This document shows positions 1-7,795 of a DNA stretch of 64,000 bases, one piece after another. The translations under genes were made by a program, and so were the position numbers. Under the pieces are notes generated by a model. The model saw nothing but the letters and a program-made list of their open reading frames with translations, searched no databases and was not told the origin of the DNA. Position 1 is the stretch's first letter, and every line of letters starts with the position of its first letter. Origin of the DNA: an uncultured Collinsella sp. (lineage in GTDB: Bacteria > Actinomycetota > Coriobacteriia > Coriobacteriales > Coriobacteriaceae); the NCBI GenBank assembly GCA_902492235.1, contig CABUKS010000005.1, forward strand, positions 1 through 64,000, written 5' to 3'.

Positions 1-26
1 GGCCCGTGGGTTATACCCTAAGAGCA

Positions 27-49
27 AACCACCCTTTTTAAGGGTGGTT
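27..49. terminator. 10-bp stem hairpin, terminator-like, at the left edge
   Basis: A perfect 10-bp inverted repeat (AACCACCCTT and its complement) closes a 3-base T loop. It probably ends a transcript from a gene to the left of the window. No clear T-run follows on either strand, so factor-independent termination is uncertain. Confidence 0.4.
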
Positions 50-101
50 CTGATTATTCCGGGATCGTTTCTTCGGTTCAATTCTCGGCCTCTCAAACAA
101 A

Positions 102-400
102 ATCTCGATCTGTAACATCTAGACCCGATTTGGGCGGCTAGGTGTTACAGATCGAGATATACCGGTGGGTTGGGTCCCGTTTGTCTAAATCTGTAACACG
201 AGGGACGGATTTTGCCGAGTTATTGTTACAGATTGAGATTTTCTGGCAGGCGGGTTTGGTTTGTCTCGATCTGTAACAGGGAGGGGTCAAAAGTGGGCCT
301 AGCTGTTACAGATCTAGACTGTTGAGGATGGGTTGAGAGGAATGTCTCGGTCTGTAACAGTAAGACCCGGGTTTGCCGCGTAACTGTTACAGATTGAGAT
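102..400. repeat. Array of eight 16-bp arms in strictly alternating orientation (four hairpins)
   Basis: Arms lie at 102-117, 143-158, 183-198, 224-239, 263-278, 304-319, 344-359 and 385-400. Written in one direction they share TGTTACAGAtcgAGAy, with 12 of 16 positions invariant. Odd arms are reversed, so each pair forms a hairpin with exactly 25 bases between arms. Hairpins are separated by 24, 23 and 24 bases. The spacers are only loosely alike while the arms are well conserved. The first hairpin is perfect. In the fourth, all three arm differences become G-U pairs on the + strand. The array ends about 140 bases before the oxidoreductase start. The plan resembles REP/BIME arrays or a multi-site operator, and no known family was recognised. 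Confidence 0.85.
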
Positions 401-460
401 AAACCGACGGGCCGTCCCACCCCCATCCACCTGCTGCCACCTGATATTCGCCGATTTCCG

Positions 461-490
461 TTGCGCCGCTGTGCCCCCATGCCATATCCT
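461..490 (+). promoter_or_regulatory. Possible promoter of the flavin oxidoreductase gene
   Basis: TTGCGC at 461-466 and TATCCT at 485-490 are 18 bases apart, about 50 bases before the start codon and downstream of the alternating-arm array. Both boxes are weak matches, so this is a suggestion only. Confidence 0.25.
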
Positions 491-542
491 CTAGACAACT
501 ACGCGGCACCATCGCCGCCGCGCCTACAAGAGAGGAATGTCC

Positions 543-2573
543 ATGACCGCACCTGCATCCAAGCTGCTCCAGCCCATTACGGTTGGCCCCCTTGAGCTCA
601 AGAACCGCATTATGTTCCCGCCGCTGACCACCGGCTACGAGGAGCGCGACGGTTCCATCGGCGAGCGCAGCCTGGCCTTTTATGAGCGTCTGGCCCGTGG
701 CGGCGTGAGCTACATCGTCATCGGCGACGTCGCTCCCGTTATGACCGCAAGCCCCACGCCCAAGCTGGCGACCGACGCCCAGATCCCCACGTTTAAGGCA
801 CTGGCCGACGCCGTCCACAAGCACAGCGCCAAGGTCGCGCTGCAGCTGTTCCACCCCGAGTATGACGTGCCCGGTGTCGGCCGCATGGTCATGGGATCCA
901 TGGCCGCTGCCAAGGCCGCGCAGGAGGCCAAGGCCGCCGGCGACGAGGAGACCTTTGCCGCCAAGATGGCCGAGTCCAACGAGATCCGCAATCAGGCCTA
1001 CGCCAAGCTGCACCACGACATGCAGCACTTTGTGAACGAGGCAAGCGTAGAACAGCTCACCCAGATCAAGGAAGCCATCGCTGCCTCGGCCGCCCGTGCG
1101 CAGCAGGCCGGCATCGACGCCATCGAGGTCCACGGCGATCGCCTGGTGGGTTCGCTGTGCTCGGCCATCCTCAACCAGCGCACCGACGAGTACGGTGGCT
1201 CGTTCGAGAACCGCGTTCGCTACGCGCTCGAGGTCGTCGCTGCCATTAAGGAAGCCGCGCCGCAGCTGATGGTGGAGTACAAGCTCCCCGTGATCATGGA
1301 GAACCCCGCCGGCACGCCGCGCGGCAAGGGCGGCCTGCAGCCTGACGAGGCCTGCGAGTTCGCCAAGCTGCTCGAGGGCGCGGGCATCGACATGATCCAG
1401 GTTGCACAGGCCAACCACACCGGCAACATGGGCGACACCATTCCGCCCATGGGCGCCATGCCCTACAACTGGACGCTGCCCGTGGCCGAGCGCGTCAAGG
1501 CCCTGGTCTCCGTGCCGGTGGCAACCGTGGGCCGTGTCATCTCGGTCGAGGCCGGCGAGAAGATTCTGGAAGACGGCGCGGCCGACATCATCGCCTATGG
1601 CCGCTCGCTCATGTGCGACCCCGACATTGCGCTGAAGGCTGCCACGGGTGAGCCCATCCGCGAGTGCCTCAACTGCAACAAGGGCTGCGTCGATGCGATT
1701 CAAAACCGCAAGTACATCTCGTGCGTGCTCAACGCCGAGAACGGCGACGAGGCGACCGTCGCCATCAAGCCGGGCGAGGGCGACAAGAAGATCGCCGTGG
1801 TGGGCGGCGGTATTGCCGGCCTGGAGGCCGCACGCGTGGCGGCCAAGCGCGGCTACGATGTGACCGTCTACGAGGCGAGCGATCATCTGGGCGGCCAGAT
1901 TGTGCTGGCGGCCGCGCCTCCGCGCAAGGACGAGATCATGCGCTCGGTCGAGTATTACGAGAAGATTCTGCCCGGCCTGGGCGTGAAGGTTGAGCTCAAC
2001 CATGCCGCTACTGCTGAGGACCTCAACGCCGCCGACGCCGCGATTGTGGCCGTGGGCGCGCACGACGTGGTTATCCCCGTTCCGGGTGCCGACTCGGAGA
2101 AGGTCGTCTCGAGCTGGGACGTGCTGGCCGGCAAGGCGGAGCTTACGGGCCGCGTCGCTGTCATTGGCGGCGGCCTGGTGGGCACCGAGACTGCCGAGTA
2201 CCTGCTGCAGCACGGCTGCGAGGTGGCGATCGTGGAGATGCTCGACAAGATTGCCGCGGGCGAGTCCGAGACCATTCTGCCGCTGATTATGAGCGACTTT
2301 GCAGAGCACAACGTGGAGCAGCACGTGAAGACCCGCCTGACCGCCATTACCGACGAGGGCGTGGAGGCCATTCGCACCACCGAGGACGGCGCCGAGGAGC
2401 CGGTGAAGATCGCCTGCGATTACGTGGTGATGGCCGTGGGCTCCAAGGCCAACGCGTTTGACCTGGACGGCGTGACGGTGCCCGTGACCTGCGTGGGCGA
2501 CTGCTCGGGCGAGCGCACTGCCGACATTGCGAGCGCCATTCGCACGGCGTATCACGCGGCCAACGAGCTGTAG
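543..2573 (+). CDS. Old-yellow-enzyme family NADH:flavin oxidoreductase with Fe-S and FAD/NAD domains
   Basis: This 676-residue protein has the plan of 2,4-dienoyl-CoA reductase, the bile-acid enzymes BaiCD/BaiH and trimethylamine dehydrogenase. Residues 1 to about 365 form an FMN TIM barrel with the family signature NQRTDEYGGSFENR. Four cysteines (CLNCNKGC plus one about 12 residues on, near residues 375-394) bind a 4Fe-4S cluster. FAD and NAD Rossmann motifs GGGIAGLEAA (about 420) and GGGLVGTETA (about 540) follow. Electrons should pass from NAD(P)H through FAD and Fe-S to FMN and reduce an activated C=C bond; the substrate is unknown. ATG 543 is chosen over ATG 537 because AAGAGAGG (528-535) sits 7 bases before 543 but touches 537. 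The gene stands alone and ends at a terminator. Confidence 0.9.
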   Translation: MTAPASKLLQPITVGPLELKNRIMFPPLTTGYEERDGSIGERSLAFYERLARGGVSYIVIGDVAPVMTASPTPKLATDAQIPTFKALADAVHKHSAKVALQLFHPEYDVPGVGRMVMGSMAAAKAAQEAKAAGDEETFAAKMAESNEIRNQAYAKLHHDMQHFVNEASVEQLTQIKEAIAASAARAQQAGIDAIEVHGDRLVGSLCSAILNQRTDEYGGSFENRVRYALEVVAAIKEAAPQLMVEYKLPVIMENPAGTPRGKGGLQPDEACEFAKLLEGAGIDMIQVAQANHTGNMGDTIPPMGAMPYNWTLPVAERVKALVSVPVATVGRVISVEAGEKILEDGAADIIAYGRSLMCDPDIALKAATGEPIRECLNCNKGCVDAIQNRKYISCVLNAENGDEATVAIKPGEGDKKIAVVGGGIAGLEAARVAAKRGYDVTVYEASDHLGGQIVLAAAPPRKDEIMRSVEYYEKILPGLGVKVELNHAATAEDLNAADAAIVAVGAHDVVIPVPGADSEKVVSSWDVLAGKAELTGRVAVIGGGLVGTETAEYLLQHGCEVAIVEMLDKIAAGESETILPLIMSDFAEHNVEQHVKTRLTAITDEGVEAIRTTEDGAEEPVKIACDYVVMAVGSKANAFDLDGVTVPVTCVGDCSGERTADIASAIRTAYHAANEL

Positions 2574-2645
2574 TTGAACATCGCGGCCAGGCGGGGCGGC
2601 AGCACGGACCTGCCTCGCCCGACTGCGTCCCATCGGGTGTCAACC

Positions 2646-2689
2646 GGGGCGGGGTCTGCAAGCGCAGCAGGTCCCGTCCTTTTTGTTTT
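2646..2689 (+). terminator. Terminator of the oxidoreductase gene
   Basis: A GC-rich imperfect hairpin (GGGGCGGGGTCTGC against GCAGCAGGTCCCGTCC) is followed directly by a T-rich tract at 2680-2689. The placement about 75 bases after the stop codon fits an intrinsic terminator. Confidence 0.6.
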
Positions 2690-3020
2690 GCTCGGGTGGA
2701 TGGCAATGCGCGGTAATCATGAGGAGTGAGGCGTCACTGCCCTGCAGGCCGCTCAAAATTATTGGGGGAGGGGTTAATAATTATTCCCTCTAGACCAAAG
2801 GACATAAAGAGATGTCAATTTTGTTGGCAAACGAATGACGATTAGCTGCGAGCTAGCTACCAGCGTAAATAATCGATAAAGAAATGTCGTAAATAGGTGT
2901 CAAATGCCCAGATAACGCCGCGTCTATTTTAATTAACTACTTTGAGCAAACAGCAAAATGCTACTATCTAGCGTGCACGTAAGAAAGCAGATTAACGGTT
3001 AAGGCTAAGAAGTGGCAGGT
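2690..3020. other. AT-rich intergenic stretch with no recognised gene
   Basis: About 330 bases, clearly richer in A and T than the surroundings. I see no convincing reading frame, RNA gene or long repeat. It could carry the promoter of the HTH gene and may mark an old insertion, since that gene resembles a transposase subunit. Confidence 0.4.
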
Positions 3021-3416
3021 ATGTCGGAAGCAACTAGGACTCGCACGCATGCGCCCGAGGTTAGGCAGCGCGCCGTCGAGATCCTCCAAGAGGGGGTCGG
3101 TCACCGCGCCCTCGCCGCAAAGCTTGGCATTCCCCAGGCCACGGCTCGTCAGTGGGCCCGCGCATATGCCGTGGGCGGCGCCGACGCCGTGCTCAAAGCG
3201 GGCGCTCGCCATCACGCCTATTCGTACGACGTCAAGCTCGCCGTGGTAAAGGATCGCCTGGAAAACGGCCTGACGGTTCGCGAAGCCATGATTAAGCACA
3301 AGATTCCCAGCGAGTCTTCGGTCAAGGCCTGGTGTCGCCAGTATCGCGATGGCGGCGCCGACGCGCTTATCGATAAGCCGCGCGGTCGCAAGCCGCGCGT
3401 TAAACAGGCAGAGTAG
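3021..3416 (+). CDS. Orphan IS3/IS150 OrfA-like protein with two helix-turn-helix domains
   Basis: The roughly 131-residue basic protein holds two similar HTH units. The first lies near residues 12-55 (REALAAKLGIP-type helix followed by a WARAYAVGGADAV tail) and the second near 68-120 (HKIPSESSVKAWCRQYRDGG). This duplicated HTH_28 plan is that of IS150-type OrfA, which binds element ends and is normally translated with a DDE transposase OrfB. No OrfB or terminal repeats follow; a terminator lies directly after the stop. It may be an IS remnant or a domesticated DNA-binding protein. ATG 3021 is taken, with GTG 3012 in the same frame as an alternative; neither has a strong ribosome site. Confidence 0.7.
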   Translation: MSEATRTRTHAPEVRQRAVEILQEGVGHRALAAKLGIPQATARQWARAYAVGGADAVLKAGARHHAYSYDVKLAVVKDRLENGLTVREAMIKHKIPSESSVKAWCRQYRDGGADALIDKPRGRKPRVKQAE

Positions 3417-3424
3417 CAAGAGGG

Positions 3425-3449
3425 TGCGCCCACAGGGGCGCATTTTTCT
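3425..3449 (+). terminator. Intrinsic terminator after the HTH gene
   Basis: TGCGCCC (3425-3431) and GGGCGCA (3436-3442) form a perfect 7-bp stem with loop ACAG, followed by TTTTTCTT. It lies 9 bases past the stop codon. Confidence 0.8.
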
Positions 3450-3592
3450 TGCCGCCCCACTGCTCCAAAGCGGACGTGCCCTTGCCCCGTACGCCTAAAA
3501 CTCCCCAGTTGACCGAAAACCTGCCGCCGTTGCTCCTCAATTGAGCTATAACGTTAAACAATTGCAGCGTTTTTGCATGGGGGAGTGATGGT

Positions 3593-6475
3593 ATGACGCT
3601 ACTGTATTTCCTTACCCTGTTTCCGCTGGTACCGGCGCTGGGCATGCTGCTTGCGCGCGGTGACCGCGCCCGCGATGCGGTGGGGCTCATAGGTTCCGGC
3701 ATTATTATGGCGGTGACAGTTGTAGTCGCCGTCATGTTTTTTGTCACGGGTCCGCAGAGCTTTGAGGTTGCCCCCGGCACCTCGCATGTGCTCTCGATCA
3801 TCAGCTCCGTCATCGACGTAATTCTGTGCGCCGTTATCCTGTACAACGCGTACAAATATAGGAACGCGCTTACCGGTGTGCTCGGCGTAGTACAGCTAGT
3901 GGGCTCCGTTGCTTTTGCAGCCATGACGCTGCCCGCGACCGAAGCCGTCACCGCCACCCCGCTCTACCTGGACTACATGAGCATGATCATGGTGCTCGCC
4001 GTCGGCATCGTCGGTAGCCTTATCTGCGTGTATGCCCTGGGCTACATGAAGGACTTCCAGGCCCATGACGAGCACGAGGCCGCGCTGCGCGGGCAGACCG
4101 CGCCCGACCGACGCCCGCAGTTCCTGGCGCTTATGTTCCTGTTCCTCTCGGCCATGTTCGTCATCGTGACGAGCGACAACCTTGAGTGGCTGTTCTGCGG
4201 CTGGGAAATCACCACCGTGTGCTCGTTCCTCATGATTGGCTACACGCGCACGCCCGAGGCCATCAAGAACGCCTTTACCCAGATCATCCTCAACATGCTG
4301 GGCGGCATCGCGTTTTTGGCCGGACTCATGTACCTGCACGTTAACGGCATGCCGCTGACCATCTCGGGCATGATCGATCTTTCCGGCGCCGGAACCGCGC
4401 AATCCGCGCTGCTGGTGATGCCGGTCATCCTGCTGTCGCTCGCCGCACTCACCAAGGCCGCGCAGATGCCGTTCCATACCTGGCTGCTCGGTGCCATGGT
4501 TGCCCCCACCCCCACGAGCGCCCTGCTGCACTCGTCAACCATGGTCAAAGCCGGCGTGTTCCTGATGGTCAAGCTCAGCCCGCTCTATGCCATCTATCCC
4601 GTGACTGGCTTTATGGTCACGAGTGTGGGTGCCATCACGTTTTTGCTCGCTGCCCTCATGGCCATCTCGCAGAGCAACGCCAAGCGCGTGCTCGCGTACT
4701 CCACCATTTCCAACTTGGGCCTCATCAGTGCCTGCCTGGGTGTCGGCGCGCCCGAGGCCGTGTGGGCCGCTATCTTCCTGATCCTGTTCCACACGGTGGC
4801 AAAGTCGCTGCTGTTCCTGTGCGTGGGCACGGCCGAGCATCATATCGGCAGCCGCAATATCGAGGACATGGACGGTATGTTCAGCCGCATGCCGCACCTG
4901 ACGCGCCTGATGATGCTGGGCATCATGGGCATGTTTGTGGCGCCGTTTGGCATGCTCGTGTCCAAGTGGGGCGCCCTAGTGGCGTTTGCGCAGACCGGCA
5001 ACGTGCTCATGATCATGGTGCTTGCCTTTGGCTCGGCCGCGACGTTTTACTTCTGGGGCAAGTGGCTTGCCAAGCTTTCGGGCGTCGACCCCACGGCTCA
5101 AAACGTTGAGGTCAATGTCCATAAGACCGAATGGATGGCGCTCAACACCATCGCCGCGCTGCTGATTCTGTGCTGCGTGGCGTTTCCGGTTATCTCGAGC
5201 GGTCTGGTGTCGCCTTACTTGGCCATGGTGTTTGGCCGCGTGCCGTACGTTATTGGCAAGGACGCCATGTATCTGATGGTGGTCATCGTGGCGTTTATTG
5301 CCGTGGTGCTGCTGACGTCGTTCCGCGTGAGCAACAAACCGCACGTAAACGTATATCTTTCGGGTGTGGGAACCGACAATTACCGTCATTTCCGCGGCTC
5401 GATGGGACGCGAGGTGAAGGCCGAAAAGCGCAATTGGTACTCGGAGGACGCCCTTGGCGAGAAGCGTATTGGCCCCGCGGGTAGCGTCGTGTGCTGCAGC
5501 ATTATTTTGTTTGCGCTGCTGTGCTGCGCGTGGATTGGGCCCGAGCGGCTTGCCATGAGTGCGCCCTCGGTGTTGCGCGGCAAGTATTTCGAAGGCTCGG
5601 GCGTCGTGGGCATTTTTATTGGCACCGTGGCGTTTGCCTTGCTGGCGCCGCTTGTGGGCGGCCTGATCGACGGCGTTGACCGCAAGCTGTCCGCCCGTAT
5701 GCAGGGCCGCGTGGGCCCGCGCTTGCTGCAGCCCTTCTACGACGTTGCCAAGCTGCTGCGCAAGGCCCCCGCCAGCGTAAACACCATGGACGATACCTAT
5801 ATGGCGTGCGCGCTCATCTTTACCGTGGTGGGCGGCGGCATCTTTGTGTCGGGTTCCAACACGCTGTTGTGCGCCTTTATGGTGACGCTCGCCGCGATCT
5901 TTGTGGTGTTGGCGTCCGCCTCGACACAAAGCCCGTTTGCCCAGGTCGGCGCCGATCGTGAGTTGCTGCAGGTTATGAGTTACGAGCCCGCCGTTCTGCT
6001 GATGAGCGTGGGCCTGTACCTTGCCACCGACAGCTTTGATTCCATCGCCGTGACGGGGCAGTCGGCCCCCATCATCGTGTACAGCGCGCCCATTTTTCTC
6101 GCGCTGCTCGCGGTGCTTACCATCAAGCTGCGCAAGTCGCCGTTTGACCTTTCGTACTCGCATCACGCGCATCAGGAGATCGTCCAGGGCGTCGCCACCG
6201 AGATGAGCGGCGGCACGCTGGCCAAGATGACCCTTATGCACTGGTGCGAGACCGTGCTGTTTTTGATGTGGGTGGGCATGTTCTTTGTTTGGGACAACCC
6301 GGTGAGCTGGATCGTGGCCCTGGTCGTGATGGCCGCGACGTACTTTGTCGAGGTGCTGATCGACAACACCTTTGCCCGCAGCACCTGGCGCAGCTGCTTT
6401 AAGCTCGGATGGGGCGTGGCGCTGGTGTTTGGCCTGCTCAACCTTATGCCCATCCTCGTCGACGTGTTTATTTAG
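3593..6475 (+). CDS. Group 4 hydrogenase membrane subunit: antiporter-like (HyfB/HycC) fused to NuoH-like (HyfC/HycD)
   Basis: One 960-residue chain covers two subunits that are normally separate. Residues 1 to about 630 are a polytopic proton-conducting transporter of the NuoL/MrpA/HyfB family, with the conserved region TKAAQMPFHTWLLGAMVAPT. Residues about 650-960 are a NuoH/HycD-like protein with GVDRKLSARMQGRVGPRLLQ near 693-712. Together they anchor the hydrogenase and couple electron transfer from ferredoxin or formate to ion movement. E. coli HyfB plus HyfC have about the same summed length, so no domain is missing. GGGGGAG at 3579-3585 lies 7 bases before ATG 3593. It is the first gene of a tight five-gene operon ending at 9233. 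Confidence 0.9.
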   Translation: MTLLYFLTLFPLVPALGMLLARGDRARDAVGLIGSGIIMAVTVVVAVMFFVTGPQSFEVAPGTSHVLSIISSVIDVILCAVILYNAYKYRNALTGVLGVVQLVGSVAFAAMTLPATEAVTATPLYLDYMSMIMVLAVGIVGSLICVYALGYMKDFQAHDEHEAALRGQTAPDRRPQFLALMFLFLSAMFVIVTSDNLEWLFCGWEITTVCSFLMIGYTRTPEAIKNAFTQIILNMLGGIAFLAGLMYLHVNGMPLTISGMIDLSGAGTAQSALLVMPVILLSLAALTKAAQMPFHTWLLGAMVAPTPTSALLHSSTMVKAGVFLMVKLSPLYAIYPVTGFMVTSVGAITFLLAALMAISQSNAKRVLAYSTISNLGLISACLGVGAPEAVWAAIFLILFHTVAKSLLFLCVGTAEHHIGSRNIEDMDGMFSRMPHLTRLMMLGIMGMFVAPFGMLVSKWGALVAFAQTGNVLMIMVLAFGSAATFYFWGKWLAKLSGVDPTAQNVEVNVHKTEWMALNTIAALLILCCVAFPVISSGLVSPYLAMVFGRVPYVIGKDAMYLMVVIVAFIAVVLLTSFRVSNKPHVNVYLSGVGTDNYRHFRGSMGREVKAEKRNWYSEDALGEKRIGPAGSVVCCSIILFALLCCAWIGPERLAMSAPSVLRGKYFEGSGVVGIFIGTVAFALLAPLVGGLIDGVDRKLSARMQGRVGPRLLQPFYDVAKLLRKAPASVNTMDDTYMACALIFTVVGGGIFVSGSNTLLCAFMVTLAAIFVVLASASTQSPFAQVGADRELLQVMSYEPAVLLMSVGLYLATDSFDSIAVTGQSAPIIVYSAPIFLALLAVLTIKLRKSPFDLSYSHHAHQEIVQGVATEMSGGTLAKMTLMHWCETVLFLMWVGMFFVWDNPVSWIVALVVMAATYFVEVLIDNTFARSTWRSCFKLGWGVALVFGLLNLMPILVDVFI

Positions 6476-6487
6476 GAGGCGGCATCC

Positions 6488-7075
6488 ATGGATCATAAAA
6501 TGTCGCGCTCGCCGTGGGTTATTCATTACGACGGCTCGAGCTGCAACGGATGCGATATCGAGGTGCTGGCCTCGCTCACGCCGCTGTTCGATGCGGAGCG
6601 GTTTGGCGTGGTCAACACCGGCAACCCCAAGCATGCAGATATCTTTTTGGTGACGGGGTCGGTCAATGCCCAGAACCTGCCCGTCGTGCGCCAGATCTAC
6701 AACCAGATGCTCGAGCCCAAGTGCGTGGTGGCCTGCGGTATCTGCGCGTGTTCGGGCGGCGTGTTCCGCGATGCGTACAACGTGATCGGTGGCGTGGACC
6801 GCGCGATTCCCGTGGACGTGTACGCGCCCGGGTGCGCCATTCGTCCCGAGACGGTGATCGATGCCATCGTGGAGGCGTGCGGCATCCTGGATCAGAAGGA
6901 AGCCGTGATGCGCGCCGACGGCGACCCGCTCACCGTGGGCGGTGCCGCAACCTGGGACGGTGGCGTTGAGCTGGGCGACGACGGATTTGTGGCTGCGGGG
7001 GCCGGGGCTGACGGTGCCGGCGACGCGCCTGCTGAGATGCCCGCCGCGCCCGCCGCTGCGAAGGAGGCCGAGTAA
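6488..7075 (+). CDS. Hydrogenase small subunit, NuoB/HycG/HyfI type
   Basis: This is the electron-transfer subunit next to the catalytic NuoD-like protein, 195 residues. Residues 14-130 match the NuoB/20-kDa family: SSCNGCDIE gives Cys19 and Cys22, CGICACSGG gives Cys83/86/88, and YAPGCAIRP gives Cys116. This set binds the single proximal 4Fe-4S cluster. The last 60 residues are an alanine- and acid-rich tail not typical of HycG. A GGAGG site lies 8 bases before the start. The stop codon overlaps the next ATG by one base (TAATG), so the two genes are translationally coupled. Confidence 0.92.
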   Translation: MDHKMSRSPWVIHYDGSSCNGCDIEVLASLTPLFDAERFGVVNTGNPKHADIFLVTGSVNAQNLPVVRQIYNQMLEPKCVVACGICACSGGVFRDAYNVIGGVDRAIPVDVYAPGCAIRPETVIDAIVEACGILDQKEAVMRADGDPLTVGGAATWDGGVELGDDGFVAAGAGADGAGDAPAEMPAAPAAAKEAE

Positions 7076-7791
7076 TGCAAAAGGCTATCTATACCACCGT
7101 CAGGATCGACGAGCTGCTGCCGCATGTCCAGGCGCTCAAGGGTGCCGGCGCGCGCTTTGTGCAGATGCACGCCGAGCGCTGTGTGGACGACGGATCGTAT
7201 CGCCTGGTCTATACGTTTATCAACGTCCGCGCTGCGCAAGAGCATATTGCGCAGTGCGGCAGCTATGCGATCGAGAACCTGTTGGTCGAGGGTATCGACC
7301 GGTACCAGGAGATTCCGTCCATCAGCTCGTATTATCCGGCGGTATTCCCGTTTGAGAACGAGGTGCATGACCTGTTTGGTCTTGCCATTACCGACATGCA
7401 GCTCGACTTTAAGGGCTTTTTCTACCAGGTTTCGACTGCCGAGCCCATGAGCGTTATCACGCCCGAGGTGAAGGCCGCACGCGAGAAGGCCATGAAGGTC
7501 CGTGCCGCTGCCGAGGCCAAGGCGCGCAAGGCTGCGGCCGAGAAGGCCGCCGCGGCTGTGGCTGCGGGGGAGGGCGCTGCGGGCGCTGGCGATGCTGCAG
7601 GCGCTGCCGTCGCTCAGCCCGCTGCGGCTGCCGGCTCCGATGCTCAGCATGACGATGCTGCTGCGAAGGCGGCGCTCAAAGCCGCCGAGCTGGAAGCAAA
7701 GCTCGCCGCCATGGATCCCGAGAAAGCGGCCAAGGTCCGCGCAGCGCTTGCCGCCAAGGCCGCTCGCGACAAGCAGAAAAAGGAGGCGTAA
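7075..7791 (+). CDS. Hydrogenase NuoC-like subunit (HycE N-terminal domain) with Ala/Lys-rich tail
   Basis: Residues 1-125 match the respiratory-chain 30-kDa family (NuoC), with the signature FPFENEVHDLFGLAI at 91-105. In E. coli HycE this domain is fused in front of the NuoD-like domain; here it is a separate gene, as in Ech-type enzymes. Residues about 140-238 form a long, low-complexity alanine/lysine/glutamate segment, probably helical, with no recognised fold. It is tempting that this tail and the tail on the preceding subunit interact, but that is a guess. The start overlaps the preceding stop. Confidence 0.88.
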   Translation: MQKAIYTTVRIDELLPHVQALKGAGARFVQMHAERCVDDGSYRLVYTFINVRAAQEHIAQCGSYAIENLLVEGIDRYQEIPSISSYYPAVFPFENEVHDLFGLAITDMQLDFKGFFYQVSTAEPMSVITPEVKAAREKAMKVRAAAEAKARKAAAEKAAAAVAAGEGAAGAGDAAGAAVAQPAAAAGSDAQHDDAAAKAALKAAELEAKLAAMDPEKAAKVRAALAAKAARDKQKKEA

Positions 7792-7795
7792 GGCC

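Noticed and set aside
102..400. CRISPR array
   Set aside because: Arms alternate in orientation, are only 16 bp and vary in sequence. Spacers are partly alike and no cas gene is present.
387..2633. Long minus-strand reading frame (748 codons) opposite the oxidoreductase gene
   Set aside because: It is the mirror of the high-GC codon pattern of the real gene. The + strand gene has clear FMN, Fe-S and FAD motifs; the minus frame has none.
4976..6634. Long minus-strand frame opposite the hydrogenase membrane subunit
   Set aside because: His/Arg-rich composition, no motif, and fully overlapped by well-supported NuoH-like sequence.
7502..7795. Extended N-terminus for the hydrogenase large subunit
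   Set aside because: The open frame overlaps the NuoC-like gene and gives Pro/Arg-rich nonsense. ATG 7796 has a perfect AGGAGG and starts the family domain.
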